Program-made: the position numbers and the translations under genes
DNA from: Siphonodentalium dalli
Lineage: Eukaryota; Mollusca; Scaphopoda; Gadilida; Siphonodentaliidae
Assembly: GCA_032622095.1 (NCBI GenBank)
Contig: CP136061.1
Coordinates: 85,100,324-85,164,323 of the forward strand
DNA length: 64,000 nt
Direction of reading: 5' to 3'
Notes under the pieces: model-generated
What the model saw: only the letters and a program-made list of their open reading frames with translations
The model's database searches: none
Told to the model about the DNA's origin: nothing
Part shown: one piece after another, positions 11,901-23,900 of the stretch
Layout of the letters: the number at the start of each line of letters is the position of its first letter
Numbering within the stretch: the first letter of the stretch is position 1

Positions 11901-14900
11901 GACGGACTAGTCACCAGCTCACATAATATTTGTTCTGAACACCACATCAATTGTCAATTGAAAGCAGTAATTTAATGTGAAAAAATAATATTATCGTAGT
12001 GTTTACATATTTTTTAAAGTATCCGAACTCAATTGACTTTATGAAGTGACATTGGCATAATTGGGCACTCGTAAGGTAAATATACATGTGGTCATAAATT
12101 GAATTTTATTACGGGCTTATTAGATTTGTTTATGGGTGATTTTGGGTGTACTGGATTGTTGGCATAGAAGCCGAACATCGCAGATTAAACTTCGGAACAC
12201 TTCGGCTCTTAGCTAAAATGTAAAGAAATTGATGTGTGTCCTAATAAACTGGAATATTCTATGTGTAATTTAACGCTAACCATAGATTATTATACATCAT
12301 TATGACCATAAGATGTAATTATTTCCGCAATAGATAGCATCATGTAATGATTTGTTGAGTAACTCATTGTTGAGTAAATGAGCCGACCATTCCCACCACC
12401 AATTGTGGGCATAAAGTCCACTAGAGGATGCCAATGGGAGCAATCTGGAACGTAAACACAGCATCTGCCTATCCCAATATCTTAGCTGGTTAACGTACCA
12501 GCAGATTGTGACCTACCCGCAGGAATTATGATGAAAATTCCATTTTAAATCTTAGAAAGTATAGAATAGTTTTCATGTACATTTCTAGGCATTGGCGTGG
12601 TCATATCAGTCGATGGTGCTGTCATATTCGTAGCAAAAAGTAATCAAGAAACCTAGGTTATTGAGAAATAACCTTTAAAAATGCCAAATTTGTGATGGCT
12701 CATTCATTGTTTATTGTATTCTGTGGATTATCAGCTTATGATTAAATCCTCCATCCATAACCTGATCTCTCAGACGTAGCTCATCGGATCTCAATAAAAT
12801 TTTGTTACGGATGTTGACCATTACTAGGACTATTGGAGATATATCCAATGATGTTGCTCACATTTTACATTCTAGAGTTATTCCTCTTTGCTCATGTGGA
12901 AATGTTTTCCTCTAGCCAAGCTCACATCTCAGCCCTGTCATATCGCTCGACACGACTGATATATGTTTCATTATTTTTGTCGCAGACCCTTGCAATTTGA
13001 GATCGGTGTGCGCACATGGTCCAATTTTAGTCATGCGACTTTTGTTTCTATCAATTACGATGGAGCATTACCACCACCGCATGCGATGCGATAGGATCGT
13101 GTGATCTGTTCGTGTATTTTTTCATGAATACAGTGGGTTATTATTATTGAAGTGGTAGGCCTGGGTATGTACATTTATCGGCGGATATTTAATAAGAATT
13201 TTCAATAACTATTGTTACAAGTTTTTGTGGTTCTATAATAGGCTATACCTGATTTAATACCCCATACAATCATACATACATATACCATATTGCTGATGTC
13301 CACTTTCTTTTGTTTTCGTATTCAGTTGTATTGTAGAGAAATGGGTATAACACCCATGCCTCAATCAATGCATCTTTTTCTTCTTCTGTCCAAAATATCG
13401 CGTCACTTTGACTCTGCGAATCAGCTTGAACTTAAAGCACGCCATGTTTTTGTGAAATAAATTATGTGATAGCCACATGATCATATTAATATATTAATCT
13501 GATTGGCTATTTCGTATAAATCGCAGGACTCGATCGTAGAGTATAACAAATTATGTGATACCTTGCATGGCCGACCATGCGACAAAATGTCATGCAATTT
13601 CCAATTGCACATGCTACGATTTCGCCTGTAACCGGCTCCCGATATTTATCATACGAATCTGATCTCATTGAAATTTGGTTGATGTTTGGTCATCAGGAGC
13701 ACTAGAAATGAACCCATTAATGTGATCGATACTGGTCATGTTTTCACATGTTATTCTTGAATCGAACATGCTTTTATTAACACGTTTACTGCCGAAAACC
13801 AATGGGTAATTCCATCCCGTATGCCAACATGGGATTTGATATTTTGCCGATAGTAGATGATATGTTACGTATGTATGAGTAATGGTTTGACCAATATCGG
13901 GTCATATGATGCTGAAATATGTTATAAGGCTACTACGAGATAACTCGTAGTCGGCAACTGGGACGGAATTTATTATTAGTGTTTCATCCCTGATGCCAGC
14001 TACGAGTTATCTCGTAGGTAAATACAATTACGTTGTAAGTGTCTCAGATGACGAAGAGTGCTATACATGTACAAGCATACCGTATGTAAGACATGGTAAA
14101 TGAATTTATATATGATAATTGGTACAGACTATGTCAAATAAGACGTCAAAAACATAATATGTATTTACCTACGAGATAACTCGTGAGTTTCATCCCAGGT
14201 GCCGACTACGAGTTATCTCGTAGGAGCTTTATAACACGTTTCATCTTTCATTTGACCCGGATTTGATCGACAAAAATTGTATAAAGCACGAGAGTTCCTT
14301 TATATATACACAATGTGTCCAGGAATGGTCTAGTTGCACATGTAATCATGGTTCAGGGACGTACAGAAGAGGTCCTGGTGAATTGGAGTATCCTACCAAG
14401 ATTTCTAACTGGACCCCACGCCTTGTTCGGGCTGTGGGAATCGTATCTCAATCGTAATTATACATATAAAATCGATCAATGGGATCGTTGGGCATGTATT
14501 GGCTCATACACCAACATTGCTTGCGGTTTGTGTTATTATTTATGTGGTATGAACATTACTACGAGTTAACTCGTAGTAGCAGTCCCCATGGATCCGTTTA
14601 CTACGAGTTAACTCGTAGTGGCAGTGAACGTGTTAAGGTGATGTGAAACACTCCACTGATGTGTTCAGAACAGAATAAATAAGAATCATGCCAAAATAAC
14701 TTATTTTCATAAATTTGATATCTAAATAGGCAGAAAATTGTGTCATTGTTACAAACGAATTACATGCAGTGACTAATGTTAGCAGAATCCTTGCTGTGAT
14801 GTTAATTATGCCCAATAATTCGTCCTGAATAAAGTAGTAAATTGTTACATTTGTGCGTAGTTATTAGGTTGTGTTATCTGAAATCATCTGTTGTTGTGGT

Positions 14901-17900
14901 TGCAATTGTCGATAATCTTAGTTTATTGCTACCTTATTACAGTAGAGATAGTGTTCAGATACTAACTCATCGGTTTTATTCAATACATTATTCCAGTGGA
15001 GAGAGTGTTCGGATACCAACTATCAGTTTTATTCACTGAAATGAGTCCATGCTCTGTCTAACTCTTTCTATACTAAATACTCATTGATGAGTAGTTCCCT
15101 TAGGAAATGTGCCATATATCTGAACATTTCCCACTAATGAATATGAATCATTCTGCTCTTGTATGTCTGTATATTGATTGTATTATCTGAGGAACCCTCC
15201 AAATAAACAATAGACAATTCCACTGTATACTTTTATAACTGAATGGGAGAATCCATTTAGTATAGAAAGGGTTAATTAAATTAAATTTGATGAACTCCTT
15301 TACTTTTATGTTCACAGGTAACTTGCTCAGTCCTCACTAATTCTGTGCATGCTGTAGGTAAGTTACTGTTAATTACATGCCATTATGTCATTGGAATGAC
15401 ACATTATAATGTGGATGCAATGTATTGAATCATTTGAATCAAATCACAATCCACTGTCAATGTTATCAGAGAATTTTACTCCATTACGTTGTTTATCAAA
15501 AGTTAAAACAATTATTGCCATTCAATAACCAATTGTGACTCAAGTGGTGAAAAGGAATCTTGCTATCTTTAAGGATGTCCTCAGGGCTCACAAGACATGT
15601 CATGTTCCTGTATTTTTATATACAGGACATATTACTGCTATCCTCAAAGTAATTGATTTGAAAAACGGGAGTTATTAGTGCGTGCCGCGTGTACATGTAT
15701 ACTGTTCTCCAAATTCTTGATAGCTGTGGTCCGCTGGGCATTTTATTTATAGATAATGGGTTTTTCTGGTTTAAAAGTCGAACTGCGCGACCAGGAGGCC
15801 AAGTCCGATAAAAGGTGTAGTTGGGAATTTCAATTTCGTTTATTGTCCTTTACATTATTATGTCAATAATGTTGATTTTTGGTTTGTGACAAGCTATGTT
15901 AAAGTGATGTGAAACGTAAATTGAACCTCACAATGGAGTTCCCTGCGTTATTCTGTGGAAAGACTGAATAAAATAACCCCCATACACGAAATGCCCTAAC
16001 CAGATATCAGTTTGTACTAATTATACGGCCACGTAACTAACTATTTACTTTCCCTCAATCGGGACGAATAATTCCACTGTAAACGCGAAAAAATACACAA
16101 ACGAGTTGTCGTGTGCAGTCGCGGAAACACCCGAACACTTCCGACTTGGTCGGGATTGAGTCGGCTTTCGTTCTCAGAAAATAGCTTCCGTGGAGGGAGG
16201 CCGTTTGCTGGAATAGCGTAACATCAGCTTAATAAAACAAAAAACTAGCGGTATAGTCAATTCGAATGGGAGGGATATAAAAGGAATTATTGCCTGAAAT
16301 CACCAACGGAAGAACATTGACCGAGTTATGAAAGAATTATAATCAAAGTGGTCATGATCGAGCAATGAACAACGGTAACAGTTGAAAATGTTACTATTTA
16401 TAGAAATTTGTAATCGTTGCAGATCGTTGACCGATTTTATGATCGAACTACAGCAGGTACAGTCTCGTGCAGAAAGAGTTGTCTTACATGTGTATTTCAA
16501 ACTGTTTAATTACCTGTGCAATGCTACATGTGTGCCATATTCCTATTCACTATTCTAGTACAGACCGTATTTGTTTGGGACAGCGATAGTGATATAGATA
16601 TCCATATGGAATTATGTTTTCTTCAATTTATGAGTTTATATAGGCCCAAATAAATATACCATAAGATGGACTCAATCATTGACAGTTAAAATTGGATGGA
16701 AGTAAAGAAGTCTTGTGTATTTGCACTAAGTAAGCGCAATTGCTTTATGCTTAAGCGCAAATATTTGTATGCAAATAAATAATAAATGTAAAAAAGACTC
16801 CCATGTGATTTGCTCTAAACTCAAATTAACTCAGGCCATAAAACATTACTCAAACATAGGTGAGGACTCCACCCAGATCCCATACTAAGAATAAGATGGA
16901 TGTTCAGACTGAGGAAACCAGTTGGAGATAGGTACATGTATTTGCTTAAGCATAATTCATTTCAATTACGCTTAAGTGTAAATGAAATCCACTTAAGCGT
17001 AAATGAGTTGCGCTTAACCGTAATTCATATACACCCCCATTGAACTCCACATACTCAAGCTGAAATGGATGCAACCACGTTACTAATGCCAGTAAGTTAA
17101 CATACATCAGATTATACAAATATACATATAAGGTAAGACAGCCGATGAAATTATTGCTCTTAATATAATTCCAATGTATTATGATAACGCATAAGTCAAT
17201 TATGCTTAAGCGTAAATGATTACATTAAGCGTAACTGATTTACGCTTAAATGCAATTAGTTAATATAAAATGTGAAAATGAATCATTTGCGCTTAAGCGC
17301 AAGTATATGTCTATCAATATATTTGCGCTTAAGCGCAAATACCTAACACTCCCTTACTTCCCTCTGATTGTGAATGATAGAGTCCATCTCATTGTATATT
17401 ATCATGGACCCATAGTAGTAGCCCCATATAATACTGAAACATTGAAGAAAAAATATTTCCATATGCATATATCAGCATCTCTGTCCCTGGTGTCCCAAGA
17501 ATTGGTGCCTCACTCCCAGAGCTCTAGTATATTTTATTAAAGGGACATCTCCTACACAGATATATACCATTTCCCTGGCCATAAATATGGAATTCGGGGT
17601 TACTGGGGACTCGCTTCCCTCATATGGTGTACTTATTGACTTGAAATTGGGGAAAACCCCAATTTTCATATTATCAGCATCCCTGTCCCCAAGAATTTGT
17701 GTCTCAATCCCAGAGATCTAGTATATTTTATAAAAGAGATATATCCTGCACATATCTCTACCATTTCCATGGTCATAAAAGAGATATTGGGGTTACTGGG
17801 GGGTGCTTCCCTCATATGGTGGGTCTGTGCCATTTAAAATTAATTCAGGGGGGTGATATCAATGCATATTAATTTTTATTTGCGCAAATGATTTACACTG

Positions 17901-20900
17901 AATCGCAAATGATAGATGTTATTTTGCGAAATATTTGCGCTTGATCGTAAATGAATAATAAATGTGAAATGGGTATCCCATACATGAAATGCCGTATCTA
18001 TATGCTATAGCGCGTATATCCTACAGGTCTGGGTGAACCACCGATCAATCAATAACAGCCTGATCGGGCTAAAGTAGACCGATCAGGCTAAAATAGACCG
18101 ATAGTTCTTTCACAGCCAGCTTGAATCTTGGATAAAGGGAGTAGGCCTACTCTAAATTGTTCTTTCAAGTGAAATAGGCCTCCCATACATGAAACGCCTT
18201 ATCTATATACTATAGCGCGCATACCCTACAGGTCTGGGTGAACCACCGATCAATCAATCAATAGCCCGATCGGGCTAAAATAGACTGATCGGGCTAAAAT
18301 AGACCGATCGGTCTTTCACAGAAAGCCTGAATCTTGGATAAAGGGAGTAGGCCTACTATAAATTGTTCTTTCAAGTGAAATAGGCCTCCCATACATAAAA
18401 CGCCTTATCTATATCCTATAGAGCGTATATCCTACAGGTCTGGGTGAACCACCGATCAATCAATAATAGCCCGATCGGGCTAAAATATACCGATCGGGCT
18501 AAAATAATCCCATCGGTCTTTCACAGCCAGCATGAATCTTGGATAAAGGGAGTAGGCCTACTCTAAATTGTTCTTTCAAGTTACAACCATTTTTTTGTAA
18601 AAAAATTATTCTTATTCATTTTGAAACTAATGAAAGACAATTTTGAAACTAATGAAAGACATTGTATAATTTTTTGCTGGTATATTCATCATAAATTTGA
18701 ACAAATCTTCAAGCAAACAAAATTTCAATATTCAAGAAATCTCTCACAACAGTGTCAGGAAGACCAATCGATCTAGCTCAGCACGATTGGTCTATTGTGA
18801 TGTCAAATATTATTGAAATATTGCTTATAATTTACATTTACAGAAGTCAATAATTCGCATGCAGATAACTTCACCTTGTATTCGGCCAAATATGTTGACG
18901 TTAGATTAGAAGGCAGAATTCCCAGATTTGTTTATTATTGGTGAACCTGGATAATTTCGGAGGTGTGCCAATCGTCTTTTGCACACTGTGAATATGTACT
19001 CATTCTCTCCTAAATTTGCAAAAATTCCATATATATATAAATATATATGCAGAGTGTGAAAACTTTGTTAGTTGCCAAATAATTGTCGACATTTTACTTA
19101 GAAAACTTGAATGCAAAAACTATGATAGGCCCCCTATTATTAATTTTTTTTTTTTCGCTTTTTGTTGAATCTACTTTCGTTATCGACATGCCGGCCTTTG
19201 TTTTGGCTGTTCTCCCAGTCGTGCGTGCCAGCCGATCGTCGTTATTCGGGTGGTTCCGATTTCCTCCGAATATAATTCCATGAGACTCCGCGCGCTGATT
19301 CGCTCCGAAAATGTGTTAGTATCTGAGAAGATTTCTTACTCTGATCGCAGTTTTCAACAATTTAATACAGGGCGAGTACCGCACTAATAATATGCCACAT
19401 TGGGGTTTTCTTTCTAGTTTTTCATGACCTTTCTTGTGGTATATCTGGCACAGTTCTGTCTGACATCAAATATATGCCCACCGGGAGTGAAGCTAATGAC
19501 TTTAATTACCAATAAAAGAAATTTGAAAGATAATTTATAAGTCTTATATTTCAACAATTCTGAGTTGGTCATTCGCGAAACCAATATATTTTATATTCTA
19601 TAATTACAATCATGGGTATATAATATATTATCTTGAGCGCGTTACCATTTCTGACTATGGTTTTCTTGTGGTACCATGTGGTTATGATACCACGGTCTAC
19701 ATGTATTAGCAGGGAGTTACACCAAAAGTTAAAGAAAGTAATACGTCCATGAGGATTTCATTATGTTCCACAGATATAAGGAGATTCTCTGCATTTTATT
19801 TCATGCCTGCATGTGTAATGTCCGAATTTGGGTTCCGCCTACCAGTTTTTACCAGAGTTATAACCCTTTTTTAGCTCAACTTACTTTTGTAAGTTTGAGC
19901 TATTGCCATGGTTTGGCGTCTGTCGTCCGTGTGTGTGTGTGTCCGTGTGTCTGTCAACAATTTCCTTTGGCGCGGGCTACAGGTCGTACCTTTGTTCTGA
20001 TCTTTATGAAATTTGTCATGAATGTTGACATTGACATGTAGATGGGAACGAGTCATTTTGGTGTCATTCGGCCAAAAAACTTGGCCGCTGGCAGCCATCT
20101 TGGATTTCAAAATTCAATCCATTGGCGCAGGTCGTACTGTTCGTCTGATCATCATAAAATTTGTCATGGATGTTAATATTGACATGTAGATGGGAACGAG
20201 TGATTTTTGGGGTCGTTAGGCCAAAAAACATGGCTGCCAGCAGCCATCTTGGATTTTACTCTTTGCATGACTAAATCCTTTGGCGCGGGCTACAGGCTGT
20301 AGCTTTGGTCGGAACTTCATGAAATTTTTCATGGATGTTAACAATGACATGTAGATGGGAACGAGTCATTTTGGTGTCGTTCGGCCGAAAAACATGGCCG
20401 TCTGATGTTTATGAAATTTGTCATGAAAGTTGCCATTGACATGTAGATGGGAACGAGTCATTTTGGGGTCATTCGGCAAAAAAACATGGCTGCTTGCGGC
20501 CATCTTGGATTTCAAAATTCAATCCATTGGCGCGGGCTACAGGTCGTACTATTCGTCTGATCATCATGAAATTTGTCATGGATGTTAATATTGACATGTA
20601 GATGGGAACGAGTGATTTTGGGGTCGTTCGGCCAAAAAACATGGCCGCCAGCAGCCATCTTGGTTTTTATGTTTACCCATACCATGTATGGTAAACATAG
20701 TGTCGTTGTCCGGATTGACCACTCGTCGTTCGTCCGTCCGTCCGTCCGTCCGTCCGTCTGTCCGTCCGTCTGTCCGTCCGTAGACACTTCACGTGTAATG
20801 CGATAACTCAAACATTTTCTATCCAATCAGAAGCAAATTTTGTATATGGGTATATCAGCCCAAAATACAGATCGAGTTCGAATTTGGGTTTGATCCGAGT

Positions 20901-23900
20901 TTTTGTTACAGAGTTATGGCCCTTTTTCTACTTAGAATTCACACATTCTGCCATAACTCAAACATTTTTTAGTTCAAATATGGGTTTGATCCGATTTATT
21001 TTAAAGGAGTAATATGACCCTTTTTCGAAGAAAAAAAAATTGAATAATGTCATTGACATTGTCATTTGTTTTCATTTAGATATTGATGATTATGATACAA
21101 GTTGATAAAAAGATTTCCAATGTGTCCCTTTAATTTTTTTAAATAATTAAAAACAATTATAACCATTATAACTCTGCCAAGGGTACCCCGAATCACCACA
21201 CCAAATTTGATTAAATCGGTCCAAAATCTTGTGTTATGTACTGGTAAATCTGTTTGGAGCAACATTAAATCCAATTCACCAATTGCATTTGGACTACTTA
21301 GCTATTGATAAAGCTATATTATTTTCTGATGTCTCTTATGCCAATGTGCAAATAATCTGATAAAGAAGCCTGTGGTATCTAATTTAAAATAAAGATTCAA
21401 CAATAAACATCACATGATATTAACAGTAGACTTGGACATCTGTGCTGCAGAGTTATATCTTCAGATGGTCTGATATCATTATAATTGTTATTGGTTTAAT
21501 AGAGGTCAGTGTTCAACATAAACAATTCCTGTGATTTTTTGACAGCTGTGCTATATAATTGATATTAATGGGTCAGTGGTGAGGTTGCTTATCTGTATAC
21601 TAGGACACATTATTATTGTAAACTTAAATTGGACTCTCTTAACCCAAGTATTCCATGTCCAGGGCACACCTACACATTTAACCCATGGACTTGCTGGCTG
21701 TGGCGGTTTAGAATTACAGATCCTGTACCAGTGCATTCTCTTATATAAATGCCAGTGACCCATACATTCCAATAATTTGTGTTATGTACATTTGTCTATA
21801 ATAGTACATAACAGTATACTCTATAATTCAACACCAAAACTCTCATTTATCCGATCATATTAAATTTTTATCGCCAAGGGATGGGTTAACATCTGCCGAT
21901 CGTGATCGGCCTCTCGTTACTCTATGCATGACTAAATCCTTTGGCGCGGGCTACAGGTTGTAGCTTTGGTCGGAACTTCATGAAATTTGTCAGGGATGTT
22001 AACATGGCCGTCAGCAGCCATCTTGGATTTTACTATTTACATGACTAAATCCTTTGGCGCGGGTTACAGGTCGTAGCTTTGGTCAGATTTTCATGAAATT
22101 TGTCATAGATGTTAACAATGACATGTAGATGGGAACGAGTCCTTTGGGGTCAATTGGTCAAAAAACATGGCCGCCAGCAGCCATCTTGGATTTTACTCTT
22201 TGCATGACTAAATCCTTTGGCACAGGTCAGACATTGCAATTAGCACCTTTCCTTTCCTATATATTGTTAACCATTAAACTATTCCCCTACCTAAGTTGAG
22301 CTACAGTGTCATTGACACTTTCATTTGAATTTACACTCAATGTTTGTTTCCAGGTGATAACTTTAGTAGTGTTGGAATTACATTTTGGTATATATTGTGA
22401 TGCTCTTGTTCATTTTAGAGTTATTCTTCTTTGTTCATCTGGAAATTTAGTTTTTTCCTTTGTCCAAGATCATGCGTGATCCATAGTATACCTTACTCGT
22501 ATTTAAATTCGCGCAGTACTATTTTATCGCTCAGTTTTGAATTCGCGCAATTTAAATTCGCGCACCTAGCTGCGCGAATTCAAAACTGACAAAATTTATT
22601 TGGGAATATTTCTGTGATATGTTTGTATATCTTGGAGCTGATGACAATTTCGGTTCTTAGTCATTGAGATAGTATATGTGTAATATTAAACACCACCGCG
22701 GCGGATTTTCATCGTGTAGACAAACTAGTAACTACATATGTCATAATTTTGTGACGACCTGGAATATTAATATTTCTTATATATACAAGCATTTCAACAA
22801 TGTCACCATGATTTGTCGCTTGAATTGTGAGCAATGGTCTTGATAGCAGTTAACCGAATGTAAATATGCATAAGTGTATAGGCGTATATAGTCTATATAT
22901 TAAACCGTTCATAATATATGTAAACTCAACAGAGCCCTCTTGTCTTTAGATTAAACTTGGGAGTCGTACTATTTTTCGCTCAGTTTTAAATTCACACACC
23001 GATGGGTGCGCGAAAAATAGTACTGCGCGAATTTAAATACGAGTAAGGTATCTGATCGATGACATTTGGTAAACATGTTGGTCATTTTAGATCATTTAGA
23101 TTATAAAGTTATTATATAACATAAGATGTTTGAGCTGAAAAGTGCAATTATTTGTTGAAATATGGCTTGTTGCCATTCATCGGAAAGCTCTCGCCGAGAG
23201 CTTTCCGATGAATGGCAACAAGCCATATTTCCGACTAAATCCTGAAAAGTTACCCATAATTCTGCTTTGGTTAAGAGGGCGATTACTTAGGGCATTACTG
23301 TATGTTGTGTGGTTTCTAACAAACCTTTGAGTTGTGTAACATAAAATAGTATTTTTTTTAACAGGAAGAACCCTGAATACCTTTATGTTGATGTGCTGCT
23401 TGTTTGTTGAAGGTAAAGATTGAATACGCAAAATATTCCAAGATTAATTCATGGTGTATGTTTGAGACACAGCGAGCATCTGAGATATGTACTATAATTT
23501 CAGCTTTCTGATCGTTCAACCAATGCATGTGAGTTGACTCCACATGAGAAATTTCATGTCCATTTCAGGCTTCGATGGAGACTGTTCTTCCAATACCTGT
23601 GATCCACCCCTCACATGTGATTCAGCAACTAAATGTAAATGTCCGGTTGTAACCACATATTGGGATGGGACTAACTGTGATAGCACAAGTGAGTATATAT
23701 ATTTATTACATTCCTATGTGTGAATTAACTGATTTCTCAGTGTCTAAGCCCTGCCCTCTGCATACCTATTTACGTCTATGTTCATGTCACTTTAACTAAT
23801 GTGTGCAGATGACTGTCAGGTCTCAGCCCTGGCCTCTGCATAACTATATACGTCTATGTTTACATCGCACTCATATTTTGAAATATAGATCTGCATTTCG

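Noticed and set aside
19083-19283. A 66-aa + frame with a hydrophobic stretch
   Set aside because: No acceptor or donor in suitable phase and no Cys pattern like the neighbouring exons. The hydrophobic part comes from a T run.
20740-20780. (TCCG)n stretch as an independent microsatellite
   Set aside because: It is a regular part of the heads of HINE-like elements here and is included in those entries.
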